DNA of 42,846 bases. Origin: a virus. Of the stretch, positions 6,713 through 14,081 are shown piece by piece. A model generated the notes under the pieces. That model saw nothing but the letters and a program-made list of their open reading frames with translations. It had not been told where the DNA came from and searched no databases. Each line of letters starts with the position of its first letter. The stretch's first letter is position 1. A program made the translations under genes and the position numbers. The DNA lies in IMG/VR virus record IMGVR_UViG_3300031951_000379, positions 1 to 42,846 of that record. One strand, given 5' to 3'.

Positions 6713-7935
6713 GCCTTGGTCCTCTTGATGTCGAAAAGCGCGGGGTCGCCAGCCACCTTCGCGATCCGCCGTCGCGCAATCTCCGCGTATTCGGCCTCTC
6801 GCTCGATGCCGACAAAGCGGAATCCCTCAAGAACGGCGCCGCGTCCCGTCGATCCGCTGCCCGCGAACGGGTCGAGGACAAGGCCGTTCGGCGGCGTGAC
6901 GAGACGGCACAGGTAGCGCATGAGTTCGGTGGGCTTCACCGTGGGGTGGTGGTTGCGGCGAGGAATGTCTACGACAGGCTTCCCGGTCTTTGGGTTGATA
7001 GCGAGCCCTTCAGCACCTATAAGTACGGTCTTCGCCTCCAACCCCTCACACCCATCGTCCCTATCCCGCTTCCTGGCCTTGGCGCAGTAGAAGAAGCGCG
7101 CGGCGTCGTTGAGCAGCCCCACCACCTCCGCGCTGCCATCATGGATCAGGTTCGCGGGCCAGCGGCCTGCGGGGTGGGGGTCAACCCGTTGCCCGTCATC
7201 GCTCGGCGTCCAGCCATCGTCGTTCATGCGCCCGAGCGCGTTTGCTCCGCGCGTCGTGGTCGGCGCAAGCGTGCCCACTCTGCACCCGTCGATGTTCAGC
7301 GCGCCCGTTCCATGCTGCATCACATTGGCAGCCACCGTGCCGACGAGCGGCTTGCGGGCGACGATGATCGGCTCGACTGATGGCTTCAGTGCGGTTCCCC
7401 AGCCCTTCATGTCGCCGCGAAGGTTCAACCCCTTTGGGAATCCAGAACCATACACCCACATGATGCAATCGCGAATCTCCCAACCCGCGTCTTCTATTGC
7501 AGAGGCAAGCCGATGGAATGTTCTCGTAGCGCCAAATGCGAGCATGTGCGTTCCCGGCTTTGCTACGCGGATCGCTTCGCGCGCCCAACTTTCGCACCAT
7601 GCTTGAAATGCTGCGTTATCGTTGTCGGCGTACCCGCGTGAATGCGTGCCTTTTTCGTGCCAGTTTGCGGATACATGACCGAGCATCGACTTGCCGCCGT
7701 GCTTTGGATCTAACCGAGCGGCATTTCCAACAACTGAAAGGCAGTCAGAACAACAGGTGAAGCCTTCGCAAGCGTCGTCGTTTCCGCATTCGATGCAGAT
7801 ATGGTCGAATGTATCCCACTTCTTCCCCATGAACGACAGGCCGTACGGCGGGTCGGTCACGATGGCGTCCACGCTGTCCGCGTCCATGCCGCGCATCACT
7901 TCGAGGCAGTCGCCTTGTATCACTTCATGCGTCAT
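6709..7935 (-). CDS. DNA methyltransferase (beta-class, N4/N6 type)
   Basis: 408 residues from ATG 7935 (ATGA overlap). TDPPYG at residues 27-32 is the catalytic motif and DPFAGSGSTG at about 355-364 the AdoMet-binding motif; catalytic-before-binding order is the beta class, which methylates exocyclic amines of adenine or cytosine. Right after the DPPY motif there is an inserted cysteine cluster (CIECGNDDACEGFTCC then SDC, residues about 46-65), unusual and probably zinc-binding. No restriction endonuclease is adjacent, so it is an orphan, likely to protect phage DNA from host restriction. Confidence 0.9.
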   Translation of the reverse strand: MTHEVIQGDCLEVMRGMDADSVDAIVTDPPYGLSFMGKKWDTFDHICIECGNDDACEGFTCCSDCLSVVGNAARLDPKHGGKSMLGHVSANWHEKGTHSRGYADNDNAAFQAWCESWAREAIRVAKPGTHMLAFGATRTFHRLASAIEDAGWEIRDCIMWVYGSGFPKGLNLRGDMKGWGTALKPSVEPIIVARKPLVGTVAANVMQHGTGALNIDGCRVGTLAPTTTRGANALGRMNDDGWTPSDDGQRVDPHPAGRWPANLIHDGSAEVVGLLNDAARFFYCAKARKRDRDDGCEGLEAKTVLIGAEGLAINPKTGKPVVDIPRRNHHPTVKPTELMRYLCRLVTPPNGLVLDPFAGSGSTGRGAVLEGFRFVGIEREAEYAEIARRRIAKVAGDPALFDIKRTKA

Positions 7936-8129
7936 GCCTTGGTCCTCGGATTCTTTCTCTCTTCGGCGATCTTTGAATGCCACCTGATCGAATCGACGAT
8001 CCATTGGATCGCAGCGACCTCATTCGAGGTGACGGGTTGGAACCGTGCCGATATCGAATCAAGTCCGATGCGGACGCTCTTGCAGAACGATGGCTTGTTC
8101 CTGCGCTGGATCTTCTTGGAATCGCTCAA
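7932..8129 (-). CDS. Small basic hypothetical protein, TTG start proposed
   Basis: 65 residues. The only start that fits the coupling pattern is TTG at 8129, overlapping the previous stop (TTGA). The sequence is basic (SDSKKIQRRNKPSF) with a helical end (AAIQWIVDSIRWHSKIAEERK). Stop and next start overlap as ATGA. No family recognised. Confidence 0.5.
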   Translation of the reverse strand: MSDSKKIQRRNKPSFCKSVRIGLDSISARFQPVTSNEVAAIQWIVDSIRWHSKIAEERKNPRTKA

Positions 8130-8320
8130 CGACGCACCGCCTTCCTCATGTCTTCGATCGTGGTCAGCCATTCGACGGGAACGGTGAAGATCCAAGCGCC
8201 CTGCACGATCTTGCCCGACTTGTCGATCGGCTCGATGAGGACGCACTCGCGTCCCGCCGTCGTCTCATTGACCGTCGAGCATACCCGAGCGCGAAGGTAC
8301 ACGATGTCATCCGACTTCAT
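8126..8320 (-). CDS. Small hypothetical protein
   Basis: 64 residues, likely a small beta-rich domain (SDDIVYLRARVCSTVNETTAGRECVLIEP) ending in a helix. It overlaps the previous gene by 14 bases and the next by four. Function unknown. Confidence 0.6.
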   Translation of the reverse strand: MKSDDIVYLRARVCSTVNETTAGRECVLIEPIDKSGKIVQGAWIFTVPVEWLTTIEDMRKAVRR

Positions 8321-8510
8321 TCATCGCCTCCCAGCTCCATCCGCGAGCCTCCGCGTACTGTCGCATGGCGTCCTCGGTCGCCGCGCCGATGCTCGTCGAA
8401 GGAGCCCTCAATAGGCACAACTCAAGCCGGAGGTTCGCGATCTCGACGGCGGCACGATGCGTCTGCTCGTGATTGAAGTCCTCCATCAGCTTGATGATGT
8501 CGTCTTTCAT
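8307..8510 (-). CDS. Small helical hypothetical protein
   Basis: 67 residues, mostly helical and amphipathic (DIIKLMEDFNHEQTHRAAVEIANLRLEL). The start overlaps the zinc-finger gene stop as ATGA. No family recognised. Confidence 0.6.
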   Translation of the reverse strand: MKDDIIKLMEDFNHEQTHRAAVEIANLRLELCLLRAPSTSIGAATEDAMRQYAEARGWSWEAMNEVG

Positions 8511-8677
8511 GCGTCTGTGTCCTCCTTGTCTTGCTTGAGTTGGTTTGGCGACCGCTTGAACGGTCGGCAGTCGTAGCAGGTGTCGCGGTCATCGCGCGTC
8601 GAGTCGAACGGATCGCCGCAGACCTTGCAGACGCGGACGAATGTGCGCGGCTTGGGTGGGTCAGGCTTCCGGGCCAT
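8507..8677 (-). CDS. Small zinc-finger protein
   Basis: 56 residues from ATG 8677, which follows GGGGAGGCCGC. It carries CKVCGDPF and DTCYDCRPF, two CxxC pairs 12 residues apart, a typical treble-clef or zinc-ribbon layout, with a basic tail. Small zinc-finger proteins of this kind are common phage accessory genes and may bind nucleic acid or host proteins. It overlaps the preceding gene by 17 bases. Confidence 0.7.
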   Translation of the reverse strand: MARKPDPPKPRTFVRVCKVCGDPFDSTRDDRDTCYDCRPFKRSPNQLKQDKEDTDA

Positions 8678-8993
8678 GCGGCCTCCCCGACCACGACGCG
8701 TTGAACGCCTCCGTCTCGTCACGGATCTCCGCGATGCATCCGGCGTACCCGGCCACGTCGGTCATGTTGTCCCGCTTCGGTAGGTGCTGCTCGCGCGCGC
8801 ACTTGTCGAGGACCATGAAGATTCCCCAGTCGGCTGGCTCCAGCGGCTCGCGGAGTTTGTGCGCGAAGACCGCGTTGATCGCGCCGATAGTCCTGGCGAA
8901 GTGGTCGCGCGGGGAGCCGTAGGACTGTCCGCGTTCGCGCGTTGCGGCTGCGGCGTCTAGGAGGAGGCGTTCGCGTGGTGATTCACTCGGCAT
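8661..8993 (-). CDS. DUF6378-like phage protein
   Basis: 110 residues. RERGQSYGSPRDHFARTIGA, then ADWGIFMVLDKCARE and KRDNMTDVAGYAGC are the conserved blocks of this family, found in many phages with unknown role. The conserved His, Asp and Glu residues resemble all-alpha nucleotide pyrophosphatase-like helices, but catalysis is not shown. AAAGGA precedes the start. Confidence 0.8.
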   Translation of the reverse strand: MPSESPRERLLLDAAAATRERGQSYGSPRDHFARTIGAINAVFAHKLREPLEPADWGIFMVLDKCAREQHLPKRDNMTDVAGYAGCIAEIRDETEAFNASWSGRPHGPEA

Positions 8994-9093
8994 CGTCGGT
9001 CCTTTCGTCGGTTTGCTTGTCGATCATGGAGCAGAGCATTGCGATGCCCAACGCCACGAACGAGATGAACGCGGTGAGTGCGGCGAGGATCAT
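8983..9093 (-). CDS. Tiny membrane protein
   Basis: 36 residues with one hydrophobic segment (ILAALTAFISFVALGIAMLC) and a charged tail. It starts in an ATGA overlap with the preceding stop, which supports it despite its size. Function unknown. Confidence 0.5.
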   Translation of the reverse strand: MILAALTAFISFVALGIAMLCSMIDKQTDERTDDAE

Positions 9094-9308
9094 GGGTTGC
9101 GCTCCTTGAGGCTCATCAGCACCGCTGCGACGCGCTGCGGCGTGCAGATCACGGAGTCCTTCGCGTAGACCGACCGGGGGACATCGGTTTCGTTCCACTC
9201 AACCATCAGCATCTCTTCCTCGTCGCTGAACACGCAGTAGATGGCGCGGCAGTTCACGATGTTGATCGCGGCCGGCTGGTAGTCGTTGTCAAGTCCGCAT
9301 AGGAACAT
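9090..9308 (-). CDS. Small hypothetical protein
   Basis: 72 residues from ATG 9308 (TGATG overlap; a GTG one codon earlier also fits). The content, INIVNCRAIYCVFSDEEEML, MVEWNETDVPRSVYAKDSVI and a short helix, suggests a small beta-rich domain. No family recognised. Confidence 0.6.
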   Translation of the reverse strand: MFLCGLDNDYQPAAINIVNCRAIYCVFSDEEEMLMVEWNETDVPRSVYAKDSVICTPQRVAAVLMSLKERNP

Positions 9309-9898
9309 CACTCACCCCCATTCTGCACTGGACCATCGGTCGCGTTCGCGTGCGGCGCGTCCCGCATGACCCACGCGCCGACCTGCTCGCCGTTCTCGTC
9401 GATCGACCTGGTCCAGCGCCATTCGTAGCCCATCGACTCGATGGCGGCGAAGGCGACGCGCATCATGCCGACGAACTTGTCGATGCAGTCGAAGTGCTGA
9501 GGCTCCGCGCCCGACGCCTCGTAGACGCGCACGAGCTTCTCGCTTTGGTGCGTGCGGACGGCGTCGATCTTGACGAGCACGCGCTGGGTGCGGTCGAGAT
9601 CCTCGCGCGCCTCGTCGCGCTCGGCGTTTGCCTTCGCGAGGTCTGCGGTGCGCTGAGATAGCGCGACAGTGATACCGTTGAGCACCTGCTGCGTGATGTC
9701 TCGATGTTCTATCGCCGCATTGCGGTGAACCGTCATTTGGTCGAGATCAGCGGTGCGCTGCGCGACCTCGGCGGTGCGCTGCGCGAGTTCGGCGCGGAGG
9801 CGGGTGATCTCGGCGGCGGCGGTGTCGAACAGATCGCGGGAGTAGTCTCCCCGCCGCAAGTCACGCAGCCTCTGCGGGATGTCGTTGGTGTCGCTCAT
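9308..9898 (-). CDS. Coiled-coil hypothetical protein
   Basis: 196 residues. Residues about 25-110 form a long coiled coil with repeated QRTA(E/D)xxQRTADL units, which also appear as short imperfect repeats in the DNA. The C-terminal 80 residues (IDKFVGMMRVAFAAIESMGYEWRWTR) make a separate compact domain. Phage genes with such a coiled coil and tail are common, with no known role. ATGA overlap at its start. Confidence 0.65.
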   Translation of the reverse strand: MSDTNDIPQRLRDLRRGDYSRDLFDTAAAEITRLRAELAQRTAEVAQRTADLDQMTVHRNAAIEHRDITQQVLNGITVALSQRTADLAKANAERDEAREDLDRTQRVLVKIDAVRTHQSEKLVRVYEASGAEPQHFDCIDKFVGMMRVAFAAIESMGYEWRWTRSIDENGEQVGAWVMRDAPHANATDGPVQNGGE

Positions 9899-10143
9899 CG
9901 CTGCGCCTCCTTATGCCACGACACGCGGAACATCGCAACGAGCAGGTAGAGCATGACCGTGCTTCCGCCCGCCTTGAGCCCCAGCGCCCAGTTCCATCCG
10001 CCGCCGAAGCGACCAAAAAGGCGGGACTTCAACCGCCAATCGAAACTGAACTTCACGCGCCCGATCTTCCGCTCGATGCGGAGGTCTTGCTTCTCGCCAT
10101 AGAACGCCTTTACCTGCTGGTAGAACGAAGTTGTGTCGCTCAC
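9895..10143 (-). CDS. Small hypothetical protein with one hydrophobic segment
   Basis: 82 residues with a basic Trp- and Phe-rich middle (VKFSFDWRLKSRLFGRFGGGWNW) and one hydrophobic stretch near the end (STVMLYLLVAMFRVSW). It is coupled to the alanine-repeat gene by an ATGA overlap. Function unknown; membrane association is possible. Confidence 0.6.
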   Translation of the reverse strand: MSDTTSFYQQVKAFYGEKQDLRIERKIGRVKFSFDWRLKSRLFGRFGGGWNWALGLKAGGSTVMLYLLVAMFRVSWHKEAQR

Positions 10144-10673
10144 GGCTTCGCCTCCTTGAGCATCCGCTCCAGTTCAGCGCGCTGCGCGGCGCGCTCGGTG
10201 TCCCACATCGCAGCCCGCGCCACAGCCCACGCCGCAGCCGACGCCGCATCCCCCGCCACAGCCCACGCCGCATTCCGCGCCACAGCCCATGCCGCAGCCC
10301 ACGCCGCATTCCGCGCCACAGCCCATGCCGCAGCCCACGCCGCATCCCGCGTCGCATCCGCCGCATCCCGCGTCGCATCCGCCGCAGCCCATGCCGTCGC
10401 GTCCGCCAAAGCCCACGCCGTCGCGTCCGCCAAAGCCCACGCCGCAGCCGACGCCGCATCCCCCGCCGCATTCCGCGCCGCAACCAGTTCCGCGTCCGTC
10501 GCCTCTCCGCGCAGATGCCGCGCCGCGACATCGAGCGCGTTCGTGCTGCGCGGGTCGGTCATCAGGTGGCGCACCCGCTCGGCGCACCACAGCGCGAACT
10601 CGCGGCGCTGGCGGTCGGACAGGCGGTCGATCAGGGTGTCGATGTCTATTTTGTCGCCTTTTGCATCTGTCAT
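10140..10673 (-). CDS. Alanine-repeat protein, Imm-5-like N-terminus
   Basis: 177 residues from ATG 10673 behind GGAGCCACT. The N-terminal ~70 residues (RREFALWCAERVRHLM, then TNALDVAARHLRGEATD) match a family labelled 'putative immunity protein' (Imm-5-like). The rest is a long helix-forming repeat of Ala with Trp, Asp, Arg at spaced positions (NAAWAAAWAVARNAAW), ending in a basic coil. It has its own promoter with a palindrome in the spacer, unlike its neighbours, so it can be expressed separately. Function unknown; an anti-defence or superinfection role is only a hypothesis. Confidence 0.75.
   Translation of the reverse strand: MTDAKGDKIDIDTLIDRLSDRQRREFALWCAERVRHLMTDPRSTNALDVAARHLRGEATDAELVAARNAAGDAASAAAWALADATAWALADATAWAAADATRDAADATRDAAWAAAWAVARNAAWAAAWAVARNAAWAVAGDAASAAAWAVARAAMWDTERAAQRAELERMLKEAKP
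10267..10440. repeat. Tandem in-frame repeats inside the alanine-repeat gene
   Basis: Three neighbouring tandem pairs: a 36-base unit (10267-10302, 10303-10338), a 21-base unit (10339-10359, 10360-10380) and a 24-base unit (10393-10416, 10417-10440). All lengths are multiples of three, so copy number can change without breaking the frame. Related degenerate units extend on both sides (about 10197-10500). Confidence 0.9.
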
Positions 10674-10692
10674 AGTGGCTCCTTGTTCGATG

Positions 10693-10720
10693 ATTGTATG
10701 GCAAGAATTCTTGCGGTCAA
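10693..10720 (-). promoter_or_regulatory. Promoter with palindromic operator before the alanine-repeat gene
   Basis: On the minus strand: TTGACC (10720-10715), a 16-base spacer and TACAAT (10698-10693), five of six bases of each sigma70 consensus box. The spacer holds a perfect 14-base palindrome GCAAGAATTCTTGC (10701-10714), placed where a repressor or activator would act. The -35 box overlaps the stop codon of the helicase gene. Transcription would start about 13 bases before the gene's ATG. Confidence 0.7.
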
Positions 10721-12381
10721 TGGCCTGCGGCAAGTTTCTTCGCATCTTCCAATCGACCGGACTTGACAAGATCAATGGCCGTGGATGCGGTCTTCCGGTC
10801 GAATCCCTTCGGGTCGATTCCCGCCTGACGAAGAACCCACGCCTGCTTCTCCGAAGGCTTGGACATGATCGCCTCGATGAGCTGCGATGCCCTACCCGTG
10901 TCCATGTCCTTGACCGGGATTCCGTTCCGCTCGAGCATCTGCTTCTGCTTGGCCGTCGCGGGGATATGCCTCTGCCACCACGGAACGCTCTTCGGAACGA
11001 TGCCAAGCTTCTCGAACGGGTCGATGTCCTGCGTCGAATACTTGGCCCTGCCGACGATATGGAGACGACGCTTCGCCTCCTCTGCCTTGATCCGCTCGGC
11101 CTCCGCGTGATCCAGCATCTCAAGGACATCGACCGCCTCCCCGATGCCCTTCTTCTCGCTTTGCTTCTTGGCGCGAGAAACCGTCTTCTCGTCCATGCTC
11201 CCGCCGAGAACGTCGCCGGCATGGATCAACTGGTGTCTGCCGCTGTTGCCGAGGAAGTCCAAGACCTCAACGTGGGTCTTGACGCTCGCCGCAATGGCCG
11301 CGCGCCGACCCGCCGAATCCTCAATGCCGTCAATAGTGCCCGGAAGAGTCCTCGTGCCGCGGCCAAGAACCTGCGAGTACAGGGCTCGGCTCTGCGTCGG
11401 GCGCATCATCGCAATCACCTGGACTCCGCGACCGTCAAGAGCAGGATCGTCCCAGCCCTCGGTCGCGACCGCGACGTTCACGAGATACTGGAGCTTGCCC
11501 TCGCTGAACTCGCGGAAGATTTCCCTGCGTACATCCCTCGGGGTTCCACCGTGGACGATCGCCGCCGCCCCGGATGAAATACCCGGCCTGTTGATGATCT
11601 CCGCGACCCGCTCCGCGTGCTTTACCGTCGCCGCAAAGACCAACGAGCGCCGGTCCTTCACGATCTCCACCATCGGCAGGACCATCTGCTGAAGCGACCG
11701 CTCGAGGGCTTCCTCAAGGTCGCACAGGGCGAAGTCTCCACCCGACTTCTTGCAAGCGGAAAGATCAAGTTCGTCGCATTGAACGAATCGCTGTCGGATC
11801 GGAACGAGCCACCCCTCCCTGATCCCGTCCACAACGTCGAACTGGTACGCCACGGTGTCGAAGACCATGCCGAGTGCCTTGCCGTCCAAACGGTCGGGCG
11901 TGGCCGTGACTCCGAGCATCCGCGATTCCGGATGCCTCATGTAGTGGTCGATCACGGACCGATAGGACGAACTAGTGGCGTGATGGCATTCATCGACGAT
12001 CACAAGCCACGGATGCTGATTGTCGAAGCGGTGCATCCGCTTGCGGTCGCCGCGCCCCGCATTCTGCGTCTGGATGCTCGACACCAAGACGGAGCTGCGC
12101 CCGTAGATGCCGTCCTCGTCGGATCGGTAGTCCCCCATCTCGATCGCAGACTCAAGCCCCGTGACGGACTTGATCTTGTCCGCAGCCTGCATAATCAGCT
12201 CCTCGCGGTGGGCAAGGACGATCGCCCTCCTGCCCGGAACCTCGAGGCCGCGGCGAATCACCTCGGCGAAGCAGACGGTCTTTCCGAGCCCGGTCGCAAG
12301 AACTGCCACGGTCGATCGGTTGTCGCGAAGCCTCGCGCAGATGGCGTCAACGCATTCCCGCTGGTATGGACGAAGGTTCAT
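10717..12381 (-). CDS. SF2 DEAD/DEAH-like helicase
   Basis: 554 residues, start behind GGAGCCACC. Motif I ATGLGKT (29-35), motif II DECH (130-133), GVTATPDR (motif III region), and QVLGRGTR (motif VI) identify an XPB/type I-restriction-like superfamily 2 ATPase that moves on or remodels DNA. After the two helicase lobes a ~150-residue tail contains a cluster of short helices (TAKQKQMLERNGIPVKDMD, then WVLRQAGIDPKGF) like those at the C-terminus of phage UvsW-type or similar helicases. It follows the Bet/exonuclease genes and probably supports recombination-dependent replication. Confidence 0.9.
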   Translation of the reverse strand: MNLRPYQRECVDAICARLRDNRSTVAVLATGLGKTVCFAEVIRRGLEVPGRRAIVLAHREELIMQAADKIKSVTGLESAIEMGDYRSDEDGIYGRSSVLVSSIQTQNAGRGDRKRMHRFDNQHPWLVIVDECHHATSSSYRSVIDHYMRHPESRMLGVTATPDRLDGKALGMVFDTVAYQFDVVDGIREGWLVPIRQRFVQCDELDLSACKKSGGDFALCDLEEALERSLQQMVLPMVEIVKDRRSLVFAATVKHAERVAEIINRPGISSGAAAIVHGGTPRDVRREIFREFSEGKLQYLVNVAVATEGWDDPALDGRGVQVIAMMRPTQSRALYSQVLGRGTRTLPGTIDGIEDSAGRRAAIAASVKTHVEVLDFLGNSGRHQLIHAGDVLGGSMDEKTVSRAKKQSEKKGIGEAVDVLEMLDHAEAERIKAEEAKRRLHIVGRAKYSTQDIDPFEKLGIVPKSVPWWQRHIPATAKQKQMLERNGIPVKDMDTGRASQLIEAIMSKPSEKQAWVLRQAGIDPKGFDRKTASTAIDLVKSGRLEDAKKLAAGH

Positions 12382-12399
12382 GGTGGCTCCAGAACTCGA

Positions 12400-13107
12400 T
12401 CACTTCTTCAAGGCTTCCATCCGGGTCTTGTTGACCCATCCCGTGTCAAGGCACTTCACGCACCCCGATCCCCCGCAGGCGGGGCAAAGACCCGCCGGCC
12501 TCGCGGCCTTGACGTGATCCCGGGCATCCCGGAGATGCTTGAGCAGCGCACTACCGCTCGTCAGGAGCCACGCCTTCGCACTCGTCGAGATGAGGGCGTC
12601 CGCTGCGTCGAAGGCGTGGGATATGGCTTCCAGCGCGTCCTTGAACGCGGGAGCCGCAGACTTCATGTTCTGATCCCCGAGCGTCTGAAAGGAATCCTCG
12701 GGCTCTTCTTCGGCCATCCGGCTCGCGGCCTCTTTCACGTCGCGCGCCGTGACGGGTCGGCCTTCCTCCTCGGCCTTCTCGCGCGCCTCGTTCCAGACAT
12801 CCGACCGCATCTCCTCATCGACAGCAGCCAAGGCAGAAGCCTGCGCGGCGTTCTCCGGCTTCGGAGAGCCCTCCGGAAGAGAAGCGATCGCCTCGACCGC
12901 CGACATCAACTGCCGGCCTCGAGCAGCCGTGAATTCCCATCGCTCGAGGCAGTAGTCCTCGAACGTGTCGTACTGAGCCCGATACAGGCGAGATTCCCTG
13001 ATCTCGCTGAGAGCCTGACCGACCGCCACGAAGGACTTCATCCCGCGGGAAATGACATCCTCAAGGTGCTCAAGCCTGTTCTGTTCCGGAGTGGTCAACT
13101 GGCTCAT
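12400..13107 (-). CDS. ParB/KilB-like phage protein with zinc finger
   Basis: 235 residues. The N-terminus, FVAVGQALSEIRESRLYRAQ and then FEDYCLERWEFTAARGRQLM, is the widespread phage domain in which a helix-turn-helix-like block follows 'VGQAL..IRESRLYR'. The C-terminus carries CPACGGSGCVKCLDTGWV, a DnaJ-like four-cysteine zinc motif. It is thought to be a DNA-binding accessory factor; partner unknown. It has AGGAG before ATG and follows a terminator-like hairpin downstream of bet. Confidence 0.75.
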   Translation of the reverse strand: MSQLTTPEQNRLEHLEDVISRGMKSFVAVGQALSEIRESRLYRAQYDTFEDYCLERWEFTAARGRQLMSAVEAIASLPEGSPKPENAAQASALAAVDEEMRSDVWNEAREKAEEEGRPVTARDVKEAASRMAEEEPEDSFQTLGDQNMKSAAPAFKDALEAISHAFDAADALISTSAKAWLLTSGSALLKHLRDARDHVKAARPAGLCPACGGSGCVKCLDTGWVNKTRMEALKK

Positions 13108-13117
13108 TCGATGCTCC

Positions 13118-13153
13118 TAAAGCCCGAAGGGGGCGGGTGTGCCCCCTCCGGGC
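13118..13153 (-). terminator. Hairpin between bet and the ParB-like gene
   Basis: Arms GCCCG (13122-13126) and CGGGC (13149-13153), a two-base internal loop, then GGGGGC and GCCCCC around a six-base loop. On the minus strand the hairpin is followed by TTTA and then the AGGAG ribosome site of the next gene. It is probably an attenuator that reduces read-through rather than a full terminator. Confidence 0.6.
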
Positions 13154-13169
13154 CGATTGGGGGAGAAGT

Positions 13170-14081
13170 TCAGACGATCTCATCGACGGACGAATCCGCC
13201 GGCGGTTCGGGGGTGCGAGACTTCTGGCTCTTGATCCAAGACTGGATGCGCGGCAACCACTCCTTCGGCCACGCAGTCATGTCCTCGCCGCCGTTCAGTT
13301 GTGCCTTCTTCATGGTGGCTTGCAGATCCTCGAGCGGGATGCTCTTGGCAGCGAGCGCCTTGATGATCCCCGCGGCGTCAGCCTTCGTCATCGTCTTCAC
13401 GGGCGACGGAGGCGGGGCGGGTGGAAGCACCGGGGTCGAGGCGTCCACCTGCGACTCGTCCTCCCGGTGATCCACCACGCCTTCTTCGGGAACGACGACG
13501 GGCTGCGAGAACGAGGGCGCAGATCCGGATTCCTGCGACCCTACCTCATCCTCGGTGTAGAGCCCACCCAACTCTGCGGGGAATGCCTTGCGGAGCGCCA
13601 ACGCCTCCGCGCACTTCGCGATCATCAGCGCTGGCATCTTCGCCCACATGTTGATGAGGCTTCCGTCCTTCTTGCGCTGCGCGTACTCGTTGAACGAAGC
13701 CACCGCCCAGATCGGAGCCACGAACCCCTTGCGGGACACGAACACCTTTGCGGCGCGCGGCGGGACGTGCGACATCCACACGTCCTTCCACACCCCGTCC
13801 TCGCCGCACCAGTACGGGCCGTCCTGACCCGCGTACTCGCCGCTGCGCTGCGCCACCAGCCGGAATCCGTCGATGGAAACCTGCGGCTGCATGACCTCGC
13901 GGCCAAGCTGCGAATCCCACCGCTTGACGGCGTAGATTTGACGGGCGAACGGGTCGAGCCCGGTGCGCTTGCAGATTTGCACGAACAGGGCCAGTTCGTC
14001 GGGAGTCGTTCCCTTGGCGATCGTGCGGCTGAGAAGCTGGATCTTGGGACCGTCCAGCATGACCGTTGCGAGATTGCTCAC
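13170..14081 (-). CDS. bet: Phage recombination protein Bet (RecT superfamily)
   Basis: 303 residues from GTG 14081, overlapping the exonuclease stop (GTGA). Conserved blocks: CKRTGLDPFARQIYAVKRWD, EVMQPQVSIDGFRLVAQRSG, YWCGEDGVWKDVW, WAKMPALMIAKCAEALALRK and AELGGLYTEDE. This single-strand annealing protein binds ssDNA made by the exonuclease and pairs complementary strands, giving homologous exchange and concatemers. After the ~195-residue core there is a proline-rich linker and a ~70-residue helical C-terminal module (TKADAAGIIKALAAKSIPL, then WPKEWLPRIQSWI), which may contact host ssDNA-binding protein. Confidence 0.93.
   Translation of the reverse strand: MSNLATVMLDGPKIQLLSRTIAKGTTPDELALFVQICKRTGLDPFARQIYAVKRWDSQLGREVMQPQVSIDGFRLVAQRSGEYAGQDGPYWCGEDGVWKDVWMSHVPPRAAKVFVSRKGFVAPIWAVASFNEYAQRKKDGSLINMWAKMPALMIAKCAEALALRKAFPAELGGLYTEDEVGSQESGSAPSFSQPVVVPEEGVVDHREDESQVDASTPVLPPAPPPSPVKTMTKADAAGIIKALAAKSIPLEDLQATMKKAQLNGGEDMTAWPKEWLPRIQSWIKSQKSRTPEPPADSSVDEIV

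Noticed and set aside
10197-10500. Tandem repeats taken as a possible CRISPR array or iterons
   Set aside because: The units are adjacent without spacers, differ in length, and lie in frame inside a coding sequence that reads as an alanine-rich helix.
9913-11577. Long plus-strand open frame (554 codons) opposite the alanine-repeat and helicase genes
   Set aside because: It is antisense to well-supported genes with helicase motifs and is rich in Ala, His, Arg and Leu, the usual shadow in GC-rich DNA.
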